This document shows positions 48,155-60,614 of a DNA stretch of 64,000 nt, piece by piece (within the stretch, counting starts at the first letter, position 1; each line of letters starts with the position of its first letter). The stretch is from Carettochelys insculpta (taxonomy: Eukaryota; Chordata; Testudines; Carettochelyidae). A program made the translations under genes and the position numbers. Below the pieces are notes generated by a model, which did no database searches, had not been told where the DNA came from, and saw only the letters and a list, made by a program, of their open reading frames with translations. The stretch spans positions 3,430,001 through 3,494,000 of the forward strand of contig NC_134167.1 of NCBI RefSeq assembly GCF_033958435.1, read 5' to 3'.

Positions 48155-49105
48155 AGTAACAGAGAGATAGCCGTGCTAGTCTATATACTATGAAAACAAA
48201 AAAGCAGTACAGTAGCCCTTTTAAGACTAACTAAATATATTAGGTGATGAGCTTTCGAGGGACAGACCCACTTCTTCAGACCATAGCCATACCTGAACAG
48301 ACTCAGTATTTAAGGCACAGAGAACCAAAAATAGTAATCAAGGTTGACAAATCAGAAACATTATCATCAAGGTGAGCAGATCAGTGAGCAGAGGGGCAGA
48401 AGGGGCAGGGCGTCAAGAGTTAGATAAAGCAAAGTATGTAAAAGAGCCAATATAATGAGCTAGAAAATTGTCATCCCGGTACAAACCATGTGTTAATGTG
48501 TCAAATTTGAATATAAAAGAGGGTTCAGCAGCCTCTCTTTCCAAACAGCTGTGAAAATCCCCTTTCAGTAAAACACAGACTTTCAGGTCATTAACAGAAT
48601 GACCCACTCCATTAAAATTCTGGCCGACAGCTTTGTGACTCAGGAGCGTTTTGATGTCTGTTTTGTGCCCATTAATTCTTTGTCTAAGAGAGTTTGAAGT
48701 CTGTCCAGTAAACAAAGCATCTGGGCACCGGTGACACATGATGGCATAGATGATGTTAGTTGAGGAACATGAGAATGTGCCCATGATTCTGTGACTGACC
48801 TGGTTAGGTCCAGAGATGGTATCCCCAGAATAGATACGTGGACAAAGCTGGCAGCGGGCTTTGTTGCAACGAAAAGTTCCAGGACTGGTGTTCCTGCAGT
48901 ATAGACTGTGGCTGTGGGAGAGAATCCTCATAAGGCTGGGAGGTTGTCTGTAGGAGAGACCAGGCCTGTCACCTAGGGCCTTCTGGAGTGTGGCATCCTG
49001 ATTAAGGATAGGTTGTAGGTCTTTGATAATGCGTTGCAGGGGTCTGAGTTGGGGGCTGTAGGTGATGACCAGTGGTGTTCTGTTCTTGGCTTTTTTGGGC
49101 CTATT
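48155..49105 (-). mobile_element. Penelope-like element, 5'-truncated copy with GIY-YIG frame
   Basis: Flanked by a 16-bp duplication with one mismatch (TTTAACGGATTTCAGT at 48139-48154; TTTAACTGATTTCAGT at 49106-49121). Its 3' end (minus strand ...CTCTCTGTTA) equals that of the element at 2796. On the minus strand an uninterrupted frame runs from the truncation to a stop at 48413: ITYSPQLRPLQRIIKDLQPI, SPGTFRCNKARCQLCP, then the endonuclease part NIIYAIMCHRCPDALFTGQT, SLRQRINGHK. The YIG motif is FTG here. No reverse transcriptase remains. Confidence 0.85.
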
Positions 49106-49359
49106 TTTAACTGATTTCAGTGGGAGTTAAGTTACCAAGTGCCTAAACACGTGTGAGGATCTTGGTTTAATGGAAGAGGAGTTTGTCTTTTGTACAAAGG
49201 GGTGTTTCCCTGCCTCTGGGGGAATCATCCTGTCTGGATAGTCCCAATCCATCTTTCTCCAGCTAATTTTATTCATGGCTCATAAGGAGGCTTAATAATC
49301 ACGTTACACAGCACTTTACAACGTCAAAGGCCTGAGTTAATTAGCCAGTGAAACTTGAA

Positions 49360-49440
49360 CAAAACAAAGCAGTGGAAGTGTAGCACTTTAAAGACTAACA
49401 AAATAGTTACCCAAGAGACTGGTGAAAGCTCGTTTTCTAG
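49360..49440 (-). mobile_element. Penelope-like 3'-end fragment
   Basis: AAGTGTAGCACTTTAAAGAC, then TAACAAAATAGTTACC and GAAAGCTCGTTTTCTAGGA, matching the inverted 3' ends of the two larger copies. No coding part. A separate, heavily truncated insertion 250 bp from the copy at 48155-49105. Confidence 0.6.
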
Positions 49441-52400
49441 GAGAGGGTAGGACTTTAAGTAGTGTCTTGTGCCGTCCGTTGGAGAGGTGTGAGGAATCAC
49501 AAGGGGCAGCAGGCCCAACCGAAAAAAATCAAACTCGACCTGGATTGCTGAGGGGCACGGTTTACGCACGGTCCCACCGACACTGTTGCTCCCACATTAT
49601 GATAGAGCCTACACTCTTTTCAGAGCACTGTAAGCAGTGACTAAAGGTCAAACAAACTTGTACTCATGCAGTCAAGGTTGGAGCTCTAGCCCTTGAATTA
49701 TGACACGTTCGATTCTCATGTTTTGTTTAAAATAAGTAACCCACCTGCAGGGCAATTTACTGGTTCCATGCTCACCAGATAGGTTCTTCTTCTTTCTCTG
49801 ATCAACTGCTCCAGAATCTTCCCTCATTCCGGAATTTCCTGTGGCCCCCTTAAAGGGTTACACTGCCTTAAATCCTGGGCACTCACTCCCTCTCCTTTCA
49901 AAGAAAATTAGGCACCTCATTGCTTTAAGGATTTGAGTCTGGTTAAAATGCACCTTCCATAGAAGTCAGTGGGACCTGCAAGGGGTCAGTCCCAGCATCG
50001 GGCGCCCAAAACAATCAGTGGCCACATGAAAACTTGGGAATTTATGGCTTGCCCAAGGTCATGCTGAGCATTTGCAAAGAGCTGAGAGAGGTTTAAAAGA
50101 AATACCATGTACAAAGAACTTTGTCACCCAGCGTTGTTCCCTCCCTGCCCATTGTATGGCTGTAGCTACAAGAAACATGGATTAGGAATGGATTAGCTGA
50201 AAAGTGCAGGGCAGTCTATTTTCCAGGGTTGTTTACTTATCAGTCACAGCCCCATTTAGCTTCGTTCTCCAGCCGCACAGGTAAATGGGGGATCTCACAG
50301 CAATTTACAAAATCCGCCGTGGGTGGAGATGGACCACTAGGTGGCACTCTGCAGTCCCCTGGTTAAAATGCTGCCTCAAGCACAAGTGTGCAGTAGAGTG
50401 AAAATAAACCTGAAGTGCCCCTAAAATATAGTGCACGATTGTCACTATTTCTATTGTAGTGGACGCCAATGAGAAATGGGGGCCTTATTGTGCCAGACAA
50501 CACAAAGACAGTCCGTGGAGAGAAGTCATAATCTCAGTGCGCTTCCTGGCCCAGGGCACAACCTGCACCTGGCTATTATTAAGTCGTCTTCACTTTTGGC
50601 TGATCCATGAGGGCTCTGAGTGGAACGTACAGAGATCCTGACATGCCCAAGCTTTGGGCTGTATTTGAAGGCCGGGCCCAGCTTTGGATTTTGTGTGTGA
50701 AGCCTTTCCTGAGATTCACTGGTCCCTGGACCCTGTAGTCAGTTCCAAATCCGTCCCTTTGTAGGAGAGGGAAAAGGTTTACTGCCCCTTTCACCTCCCA
50801 TTGTCTGGCTCTGACCCTTCAGTAACTCCCCAGCCACAAAACACATTTGTCGCCCTCTTCCTCTTGCTTTCTTTGGTGGCTCAGGTTTGCCAAATCTGTG
50901 CAGAGCCTGAGGTGCTGTTTACCTTGGAGCACAGCTGCCCATTCCTGGTGAGGCTTTCTGGCCTCCTCCCACGGGTGTTTCACAACTACATCTTTGCCCT
51001 ATCCAACAGCGCTTTCTGAGGAACTGTGGGCAGCACCTGCTTGAGGATACAGGCAAAGAAGCAAGCAGTCTCACACCCCAACGCACACACATCAGCAATG
51101 CTCATCACAGTCCCCGCCCCCCCCCCGCGGTCCTTAGCTGCCTGGGACACCAAGCTATGTTTCTTGTTTCTCCATTGGGATGAGGACAAAATGCTGCAAA
51201 AGAAGGTGACTGAAGAGATGGAGAGGAGAGAGTGGGTCATACAAAGGTCCAGTCAGACCTTCTGTGCAGGACTTAGGTCTCACCTGCCTGCCTGCACATC
51301 CACCCCCCACCTGCCTCCATACCACCTAGGGAACCTCAAAACACAGCTGATACCTCGACTCCCTCTCGCACCTAACCGGCTGCAACAAACACCTTTCACT
51401 GCCACCCAGGAGAGGTGGTCTCTCTTTTGGTCAAAAGCTCCCAGAAGGGTTAATCCGCCTTGCCTCTCTGACTGTGCTGTTTCTGATTGCTCTACATTAC
51501 CATACAGATTGAGAAAGCTAGGCCTGTGATTTCACAAGAGCCTCTGCTCAGCTCCTTCAAGTGGCCAGAGGTCCTCAGCCTTCACCCAGAGGCTCCGCTT
51601 TCCCTTGGAGATGCCCCCTGCATCTGTGTCTCTCTGATGAGGGCAGCGTCTAATGACACCAATTTGGAAAGAAACTCAAGAGGAGAAATAATGAGGGAGA
51701 TTGGTTGCTTTCTAACTAGTCCCTCACTCCCTACCAGCATAAGCAAAGAGACAAGCCAGCCACCTCTTCCCAGCTCCTGCCTGATCTTCAGCTCTTCCCT
51801 GTCTGCAGCCATCTCTGCAGATGCATCTCACTCTTTCTCTTGACTAGTCCCATTCATCACAACCATAGTACGTTTGTGCCTGTGATCCCCAAACCTGGTG
51901 GGAAAGAAGGAAGGTGGGCTCCTCTGTCAGTCTGCTCGATCCAAATGGATGCTGAAACTGGCAGACTCCTGCAAAGCACCTTGCCCTTCGCTCCCAGGTA
52001 ATATCATCTGATTACCCAGAGCAAGGCAGAGTCAGTCCCATCCTGAGAGGCAGGCGAGGGAGTGACTGCTTTATTTCTCCAGGCAGCCTGGCAACTCCTG
52101 AGGACAACTTCTGAGCCAGTTTTGGTCGCATAATGGCAACATGTGCCTTTGTACTCAGAGTCAGCCCAGAGCTCCTGCAACAATCTCTGCCATGGATTAT
52201 CCATGGGGACTGAATGGGGCGCTTTAGCCCCAGAAGCACAGCTCTCTAGCACTCAGGCTAAAGGAGCTAGCAGCAGTAGTAGGTGCTTATCTTCTGCGAG
52301 GAATGGCCACCAGAGAGGGGTACGCTTTACCAGCAAGTTCCCAACCACGTAGTGCATGCACCTGATTGAAGGAGGCTGGTGGAAGAGCACAGAATCTGCT

Positions 52401-54821
52401 GGACTGGCCCAGTGTTTCAGTGGCCGCAGAGAGGTTCAGGCCTTCCCCCAGAGAACAGAGATGAACCATGAGCCTGTGTCTATTATACTCCTGAGCAGCA
52501 ATAGATTTGGGCACTCTTCTGTGTCCCCTGGTAAATGTCACCCTGGCCCAGTGAGGTTCAAGTGTATATTAATGATCAGATAATGCAGTAATGTCTCAAC
52601 CAGGGATGGGCTAAGTACTGTATAAGCATATGATAAATGGCCATCCCGCAGAGTACAGAAACCAGGCACCCCGACTCCCCATCCCTGCTTCCATTCCATC
52701 CATTGGATTCCTTTCCCCCTGACTGGGAACTGAACCAGGCAGCCCACCTCTGCTCTAACCACAAGTCAGACAGCCCTATTGTACTGACAGGCTGTTATAA
52801 AGCATAAGTTCCATCCTCTTGGTGCATCTGCAGAGTGATCCTAGGAACTAAGGCCCTCAAACTTCGGCTCCCCTCGCACACTGATGGCACTGTGATTTGA
52901 CTGCCACTGGGCTGTGTCTGATAATTACTGTTACGCTGTAATTAGCACCTTCTGATTTTTTCTTTTTTAAGGTTTGGTGGGAGGAGAGAGTGGAAGGTGC
53001 TTTGGCAGTGCACAGGAACTGCCGGTGCCTGAGAGCAGAGGCACCTGGATTCAGGGTAACCCTGGCCATGCCATTTGTACTGCAATGGTTAACCAAGCCC
53101 CCCTCAGCGCACACTATAAAAACAGTGTCACGTTTTGCAAAGCATTGCTGGGGGCATCTCTCATATCCCACACACACTGTCTGGTATTGGAGCAACTAGA
53201 CCCCTTTAGAATATGCAAAGAAGATGCTAATTAGAAAGTACGGGTGAGGAAGGAGAGAGTCTCAGAAAGGTATTGTTATTGAAATGAGACTGCGCCAGTA
53301 TCTATGATGATGGGGCAGAGGGGTGGTAAGACTGCGAGGAAAATGGAGAAAGACTATAGAGAGGGTGAATGAGGGAGGGTAGGGAAAGCAGAGGAACAAC
53401 ATCTTCCCCCAAAAGCCAGGGGTTTGCTTCTGCCCCCCACTCCCTGGGTAGGAAGGATTCAGACTGGCGGCAGTAGCATGAGCAGCTGTAGAGAAAGCAT
53501 CCTTTGCTGGCAGCAGTGATGTATGCAACAGGTGCTATGGAACTGAACCCAGCACAAGTGCAAGTGGAGACAGGGCTGATTCGCAAACTATAGTGCAGAC
53601 AGCAATGAGAGCCAAAGCTCTACAGCTCGGGACAGCCTGCAGCTGAGCGCAGCCTGAAAGCTCCAGTCCAATGGGCCTTTTCTCGGATTGGGCTGGAGGA
53701 GAAACTGCCTGAGCTAGAACAAAGAGAGACCTCCGAAGGGTGAACTGGTGCCTATTTACTCAGCTTCCCCAGGACATGCAGGACAGCAAGCCAGCAATGG
53801 AGCTATCTGCCTTAGCATCCCAACTCCCTCACACTCACTGCCTTGTCCTACGCACTCCCCTCCCAGAGCTGGGAAGATTCTTGGAAGTCAGGACTCCTGG
53901 ATTACTTGCCATAAACACTAGAACAACTTCCCCTCCACAGAGCCGAGGAGGCCCAGCTGCCTGTTCCCCGTTTGCTCTTCTCAGGGGATGGCTGGCTGCA
54001 GCACGAGCACACGGACGTGAGCCAGGGGAGTAGGGGAAAAGGCCAGGATCAAGGTGGCTTGTAAAGCGATTCTCTGCCTGCCCCACAAAAGAAGGTGCTC
54101 TCTACAGGTCAAGACTGACACAATAAGTAGGGCTGTAACACCCTTGGAGCTGAGCATTACTCAGCCCTGCAGGCTCCAGTGAACAAGCCTGCAGGCAGCA
54201 GTGCCCCTGGATTGTTACATTTCTGTGTGACTTTAGCTGCCCTGGAGAATAGCAGCATGGTGCTTAGCCACACAGGACCAGGAAAAGCAACAGAGCAAAT
54301 TCTCCAGCCTCTGATACCTTCCAACATGATGGAGAGAGAAGACCTGTCCCAATATCGTTGGTCTCTCAGAGGAAGCTACTGACAATTACACCAGGGGAAT
54401 TTTCTTCTTTATAGGAACTACACTGAGACCCACCCAACTCTTCTGGCACCCAACAGACATCAAACATTTTCATCCACTACTGACCTGGGCTGGGTTTGAG
54501 CCCATGGACTGAAGGCGAAAAACTCCATATCCCATTCCCCCAAGTCACCCAGTCTCCTGAAAAGTCACTTATGAATAGATCAGAAGAGTCCTGTGTGGCC
54601 ACAAACATTTGTGTCCACATCTATACTCACAAAAATAAAGCTGATACTTGCAGATTTGCAGGGCTTTCTATATCAGACCAAGTAAGACGCCAACATACAA
54701 ACGCCTTCCCAGCCAGAGAGGTGCCCATTCCTTTTCCCCTCTCTCTCCAGAAACTTGGCAACTGGTGCAGACTCTCGACCATATCCCTTTCCCCGGCCCA
54801 CGCTCCCTTTCCTGATCCTTT
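49441..54821. other. Intergenic DNA between the Penelope elements and DRD1C
   Basis: No gene recognised on either strand. Short open frames lack similarity and splice context. A poly-C run lies at about 51116-51126. The part next to 54821 would hold the DRD1C 3' UTR; no near AATAAA on the minus strand was found. Confidence 0.5.
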
Positions 54822-56138
54822 TCAATCCAGCACATTGGAGGTGAAGGGCGTGATCTTCTCCAGGGATATCTCCATCTCACACTCCACGTGGACCACAGCT
54901 GGCAGGATGGCATTGGCTTGGTTGTCGGGGGGAGTCTGAGACACCTTGTCAAAAGTCTGCTCATTGTCTTCCACCGGCAGGGTGGCATGGGGGAGAAGGT
55001 GCGGGCAGCTGAGGGTCACCACATCCTTCTGGTAGGTGGTGTCATGGTGGTAGGAAACCAGCTCATTGCTGAAATTGACCGTCTCCACCAGGTTGCTGGG
55101 ACAGAGGCGGCTGCAGCCCAAGATGGTGGCAAAGGCCCGCCTGAAGTCAGCATTGAAGGCATAGATGATAGGATTGAGGGAGGAGTTGGCCCAGCCGAAC
55201 CAGACAAAGATGCTGAAGACGGTCTCACTCACACAAGGCAGCTTGCCTGGATCGTGCTGACCAAGGTCGCAGAAGGGCACCATGCAGTTGAGCACAAAGA
55301 AGGGCAACCAGCAGAAGACGAAAACTCCCATGATGATGGAGAGGGTCTTGAGGACTTTGGTCTCCTTCTTGAAAGAGTTCTTCAGGGAGGCCTCGTGGGG
55401 ACAGTCATTGCTATGGCAGTTCTGGGCATGCTCCACAGCTCTCTCCAGAGAGGAGATTCTGCGGATCTGCCGCTGCGCGATGCGGAAGATCCTGGTGTAT
55501 GTCACAATCATGATGGCAACAGGTATGTAAAAGCTGATGAGGGATGAGGAGATAGCATAGGTCCTGTTGAGGCTGGAGTCACAGTTCTCTTCGGAGCCCT
55601 GTGTAAAGTTCAAACCCAGGTCCTGTTTAGCCAGGAGCTCGCTGGCCTTGTGCCACCTCAGCTGCACTGGGATGAAGGAGATCAAGATGGAGAGCAACCA
55701 AGCCACCCCAATCGTGACAAAAGCCACCCGCTGGGTCATTTTCCTCTCGTAGCGGAAGGGGCTGGAGATGGCCCAGTACCGGTCCATGCTGATGATGCAC
55801 AGATTGAGAATGGAGGCAGTGGAACACATAATGTCAAAGGCCACCCAGATGTCACAGAAGCCCCCGAAAGGCCAAAAGCCAGCCACTTCGGCGGCTGCCT
55901 TCCACGGCATCACCAGCATGGCCACAAACAGGTCGGAGACAGCCAGCGAGATGACGAAGAAGTTGGTGACCTTGGAGCGCAGATGCCGGAACTTGATCAC
56001 AGCCATGCACACCAGGGTGTTGCCCAGCAAGGTGGAGAGAATGAGAAGGAAGAGCAGGGCGGCCATCACCACCCGCAGGGACATCTCCAAATTGTCCTCC
56101 TCCACCCAGTTCTTCCTGCTGAGAGTGTCATTGGTCAT
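54822..56138 (-). CDS. DRD1C: D1C (D1-class) dopamine receptor, intronless
   Basis: A seven-helix GPCR of the D1 class, which couples dopamine to Gs and cAMP at the plasma membrane. With the start at 56138 it has 438 residues. Seen: [20 protein letters not shown] (TM1-2), amine-binding Asp102 in FDIMCSTAS (TM3), DRY at 119-121, SSSLISFY (TM5 serines), FCWLPF (TM6), NPIIY (TM7), palmitoylation-type cysteines 342 and 346, and sequons NDT and NFT. D1-class genes lack coding introns, as here. [12 protein letters not shown] and the ending ITPFTS match the Xenopus D1C receptor better than D1A or D1B. The frame is open further upstream: ATG at 56180 would give 452 residues, but ATG at 56138 has G at -3 and is preferred. 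Mammals have no D1C gene. Confidence 0.93.
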   Translation of the reverse strand: MTNDTLSRKNWVEEDNLEMSLRVVMAALLFLLILSTLLGNTLVCMAVIKFRHLRSKVTNFFVISLAVSDLFVAMLVMPWKAAAEVAGFWPFGGFCDIWVAFDIMCSTASILNLCIISMDRYWAISSPFRYERKMTQRVAFVTIGVAWLLSILISFIPVQLRWHKASELLAKQDLGLNFTQGSEENCDSSLNRTYAISSSLISFYIPVAIMIVTYTRIFRIAQRQIRRISSLERAVEHAQNCHSNDCPHEASLKNSFKKETKVLKTLSIIMGVFVFCWLPFFVLNCMVPFCDLGQHDPGKLPCVSETVFSIFVWFGWANSSLNPIIYAFNADFRRAFATILGCSRLCPSNLVETVNFSNELVSYHHDTTYQKDVVTLSCPHLLPHATLPVEDNEQTFDKVSQTPPDNQANAILPAVVHVECEMEISLEKITPFTSNVLD

Positions 56139-56700
56139 TTCCAACCCCTCTCTCTCTTCCAGCAGGTAAAGCCCTTCCATAAGTCCCCCTTGTCGTGCCG
56201 TCCGCAGAGACTTCACTGGTGCTTTGTCCCCATCGGCGCACAAAACACCTCCTCCTTTTTTACTCCTTTTGCATCTTGGAGGCACAAACTGCGACCCTCC
56301 CAGCTCTTCAGCTCTCATGAGCCAAGCCAGATTCCCAGTCACAAGAGGTGCTCCAATCTTTCACTCCTTTCCAGCTCTCCTGCAGGCAGCCTGGCATTCC
56401 CCCCCGCCACTTTTCTCCTTATGCAGCTTGCGGTTCACTCACCTCCTGCTTTTGTGTGGGGTGGGTTTGCTGAGCTGCAATCTTCCCTCCCCCTTCTCCT
56501 GCAGGGGGCTCATCAGCTGTTGCAAATCCATCGCTTGGAGGGTCCCTTTTGTATTGGCCAGGCTGGGACTTGCTGCTGGGTGTGAGGGGGAGTTTAGGGA
56601 GCACTCTCTGCTGCTGCTGCTGCTTGATGCTCTCTGCTTCTCAGCTCTAACACCTAGCTGCTCGGCTGCTGCTGTTCTTGCCTCTTGCTAATTTGCTCCA
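56139..56700 (-). promoter_or_regulatory. DRD1C 5' UTR / upstream region (inferred)
   Basis: The sequence just upstream of DRD1C stays open in the receptor frame to about 56342 but no receptor-like residues precede the chosen Met. A short (CTG)5 run lies at about 56606-56622. No clear TATA box was found. Extent is inferred. Confidence 0.3.
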
Positions 56701-56999
56701 GATTTCACATGAGTGAGAGCCCCCCCCCATGCACAGAGCCCTCACCAACCTGTGCTTTCAGCCCTGAGATATTGGGGGCGTGGGACTGTTCTGCTAACAT
56801 TGAGGAAAGGGTCAGATTTAATGACGACAGGAAAATAGGACTGGGGGAAGAGGGATGAGCTGATGACCACTCAGCCAGAGTGAAGACTTGGGATGTTTAG
56901 ATAAAATTTACTATTAGCCAGGTTGGGAGTTCAGAACACAGGAATCCAAGTCACTCTGATCCTCCTAGCAGGAGGTGGCACCGTCTTCTAGTGACCAGG

Positions 57000-57150
57000 A
57001 TATTGGGCTCGGAGACCTGGTTTCTTTTCCCACTGATTTGCTGTGTGACCTTAGGTGAGTTATTTCTCCTCTGTGCATCAGTTTTCCCCTCTATAAATAA
57101 TGGACAATAATACTTACCTTCCTTTGTAAAATGCTTCAAAATCTTTAATG
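57000..57150 (+). mobile_element. MIR-like SINE
   Basis: ATTTGCTGTGTGACCTTAGG, TGTGCATCAGTTTTCCCCTC and AATAATGGACAATAATACTT give the MIR pattern in forward orientation, upstream of DRD1C. Confidence 0.6.
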
Positions 57151-59754
57151 AAAAGCATGGCACAAGAGCTCCATGCTACTGCAGTATAATCACTCCAGAG
57201 TCCTATTCCTCCTATCGGGGAATAAGGGCAGGGTTGTACCCAATTTTTTGTTTTAAATTTGAAGGGGGGCTCCAGTAAAAACTAGGTGCTGCTTAGCTCA
57301 TGGTCAGTGCAAGGAAATCTGTCCCTCAGGTCTTTGGGTTATTCATTCTGTGTAGCTGTAATGACCGGGCTGGTGCTATTTCTCCTTCTCACGTGATGCT
57401 GGGGCACAGTAACGGAGAAGAGTTCAGTGATCTCAGTTTCTTATTGTAGGATGGAAATTTCCGAGGCTGGTTATGGTAGCTACAGTGAAACACCAGGCTG
57501 CATACTTGGGAAGCTACCCATGAGATTGAAATACTGCCCAGCTGATTGGCATAGCACCCACAGCCAGTAACATGTGCTACTGTTGGCAGTGCACATCTTC
57601 AAGTACCTCAGTGCAGATAAATTTGCACACGGATGTAAAAATATTAGAGGCAGCTTTGCTCCTGAGGGATTTCTCATGTGCTAAATTTCCAGTGGAAACA
57701 GCTCCCAAGAAGCCTCTCAACATTAACCAGCTTTGGAGAAACTCTTCACTGGCAAACTTGCCAAGGAGCAAAGAGCAAAACCCTTCTAAAACAAACTCTC
57801 CCAAGAAATCAGCCTCACCTTAGCACTAAACTCACCAATTTCCCAGTTGCTTTCTCTAACTTCATGCAGCGATCTTAACCCTTCCGTGTCTGGTACACCA
57901 TTTCCAAAGGAAGCAGCAGTTAGCCTGATGAAACAGCCTAAGCCTATTGGGTGTTTTGGTTTCATTAGTTTATACCAACCCCTGCATTACATAATCTTAG
58001 ATTTCAGTCTGAGCAGAGATGACCCTTGAATCCTTTGGCTGCTACATCTTCAAGGCTGTTCCTAGGTGACGCACCCTTTTGCCGATCTAGCCCCAAAAGT
58101 GACCACTCTCATCAGGAAGAAAATATTGTTCTTTAAAATCCGTCTCATGACACAGGAGACTCCCCCACCCCTGCTAATGAGATCTTTAAATTACGTAGCT
58201 AAATACATTACAATAACAGCTTGCCAGAGCTTCATTTGTCTCTCAGTTCCATTGCCTTCCAGCAGGTTCTTGCCAATTTTTTATACCAAGGCAGCACATT
58301 TGCTGTCTTTAAAAGTTTTATGAGCTCCTTTGAGATGGTCAGACCTCTTATTTGCCCATCAATGGTGATATGAAAATGGATGAAAGCACCTTGGTATAGA
58401 AGGGAAGAATGAGATACTAAGCAATGAGAGATCTTTAACTCCTGGTCAAGGACATGCATAGGAAACCACTTCTGTGGTGAAGCTGATGTGCTGGTCGCAA
58501 TGCAGGAGATCAGGGACACTAGGCATGGGTGCAGCCTCATGAGCGTTAGATGCTGTAGGTCATTCTTACCCTGTTGGATCTGAAAGGCCATTTAGTGCTT
58601 CTCTGTATCTGACATATGGTAGGCACCTGGAGATCAGTCACCTAGTCTTAAGTTTCAGCCCAAGGTGGCATTCTGTATCTCATTTAGGTCAGAATCAGTG
58701 CTTCAAGGTGCCCCCAAGGAAGACCAGCTCAAGCTAAGGTATGGTCATATCTCACAAGCTAAGCGGCTCAGCCGCAGGATGGGAAATCCTAGTTACTGTG
58801 GAGATACTGTGATACGTTGCTGAGGAATGAAGCATTCTTCCTTTTATAGTTCTGAACCAATGTTTCACCATGGTGGTTAGGAACACCGTTTTGCCTTTGA
58901 CATGAAACCAGCATTTCTCAGATTGCAGAACTGATATTCATTGTAATTCCTATGATCCTTTTTGGAAGAGAAAGTTGTTAACCCTGGTGTCATGGTCAAA
59001 TTGGAACTTAGGTGATTACATTCTGCCCATCTGAAATTCTTCCTACAATTTCTGTTGGGTGCAATATCCTTTGCTTCCTATACTAAACTGGTGTGTAGGC
59101 TTGATCATTAAACAGCTGCTTATCCATTTCAGAAGTATCTGTATTTCAGCGAAGTGAGCACTGTGTATATATTTTGCAAAGCTCTTTGGTATGAAAAGAT
59201 TCTATTTTGGTGACAAGTCATTCTTTAGTATTTTTGTATTTAGTATCTTTCCCTTCTTGGCAACAGGGTGCTTCTCTCTAAATTACCCCTCTGCTATTTC
59301 CACTCTTCTTTTTCACAGCCACATCTTTAAGCTTTCTTTCCATACAGTCGTCTTGATTACTTTCCCACTTGGAGTCAAAGCATGAAAATTACAAGCCACT
59401 TCAAGTAAGGCACCAGCTGCTGAGGTTTAACTCTTAACTGCCTCTTCCAGCCCTTCAGAACAGTAGTCTGTCTGGCATGTTTCACAAACACTTGCAATCG
59501 GTATATATACAGCTTGTTCCTTCCTTGCCCCTCTCAGAAGGGAATGAGCCTGTCTGGAAACTTGGTACTCTACTTCTCCTGTACGTGTAGAAAGGATCTT
59601 AACTACTGGGTGTAAGCAGTTTCTGCTGTCATTAAAACTTCAGAAAGTGGACAAGTAACTTAGAATGCAACACTGGAATCAAACAGACCCTTCTGCCCAC
59701 AAAGTGTATGCAGTTGAGGGCCAGAATCATAGTATGGAGCAAGATAAGCCACTA

Positions 59755-60280
59755 ATATAGAATACAGCATTCAGTTCTGGACATTGTCAAAAAGTAGGGA
59801 GAAGTTGAAGGGGATTTGGAGAACAATGAAAAATGTAGTTACTTGGGAATAATAATACAAGTAGCTGCTATTCTGAATGTTAAAACTTAATTTGAAATCA
59901 ATAAGGGAAAGTCAGATTAACAGAGTAGGAGAGTCATTTATGAAGATTAATCCAATAAAGTAATAACTGAACAGGGATTTAGGGATTATATAAGCTTCTA
60001 AATAGGATCAATAACCAAGCATGGCAGTTTACTGTGCTCCAGGGGGACATAACTTGACCTAAGCAAAGGAATCCGAGGAAAGGAACATTTATGCTGATTT
60101 TCTAAATATTCAGCAGGGAGATCTACAAGCTTGTGGGACTGAGTCCTTGACAAAAGTCCCAAAACGTTAGTCATTTTATAAAATGGACAGGAGGAAAAGT
60201 GTGGGAAATAATCATGCAGCATCCAGAGGATGAACAAGAGGTAGAGGGGATGGCATGTCCTGAAGGGCAAAGAGAGGAAT
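59755..60280 (+). mobile_element. Old CR1-like LINE remnant
   Basis: ATACAGCATTCAGTTCTGGA, then GTAGGGAGAAGTTGAAGGGG and AACAATGAAAAATG follow the CR1 3' region in plus orientation, strongly diverged. Boundaries approximate. Confidence 0.45.
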
Positions 60281-60614
60281 CAAACAGCTTTAAGCCAATG
60301 CTCACAAAAAAATGCCAAGGCTTACGAATCATAAACCAGCAGGGACCTGTGTCCCACTGAAATCAATTGCCCATTTTAATTGGGATGCAATTTGGAGCAC
60401 TAGTTGCTTTCCTAGAGATCACGCTGTAGGTATACCCAAAAGCCTGGTGCATGGATTAGCCACCACTGTTTTTGGAGAGAAACCCTTGTCAGTTGCCCAC
60501 TTCTATTCACACTAAGCAATCTTCCCATCACAGGTGTTGGAAGCACCATGGCAGCAGCATTAATGTGGTCAGTGTCAGAGGTAACGCAAGAGAAACTGGC
60601 AGCACAATGGATTT

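Larger units (their letters stand above)
56701..60614. other. Intergenic DNA between DRD1C and CHMP7
   Basis: No gene recognised. It holds the MIR-like SINE at 57000 and the CR1 remnant at 59755. Mostly AT-rich single-copy-looking sequence. Confidence 0.5.

Noticed and set aside
54179..54382. Short plus-strand open frame near the DRD1C 3' end
   Set aside because: No similarity, no splice partners, and length within chance expectation.
55650..56585. Plus-strand open frames over the receptor (up to 311 codons)
   Set aside because: Antisense shadows of DRD1C. The translation is rich in His, Gln and Gly with no GPCR or other domain.
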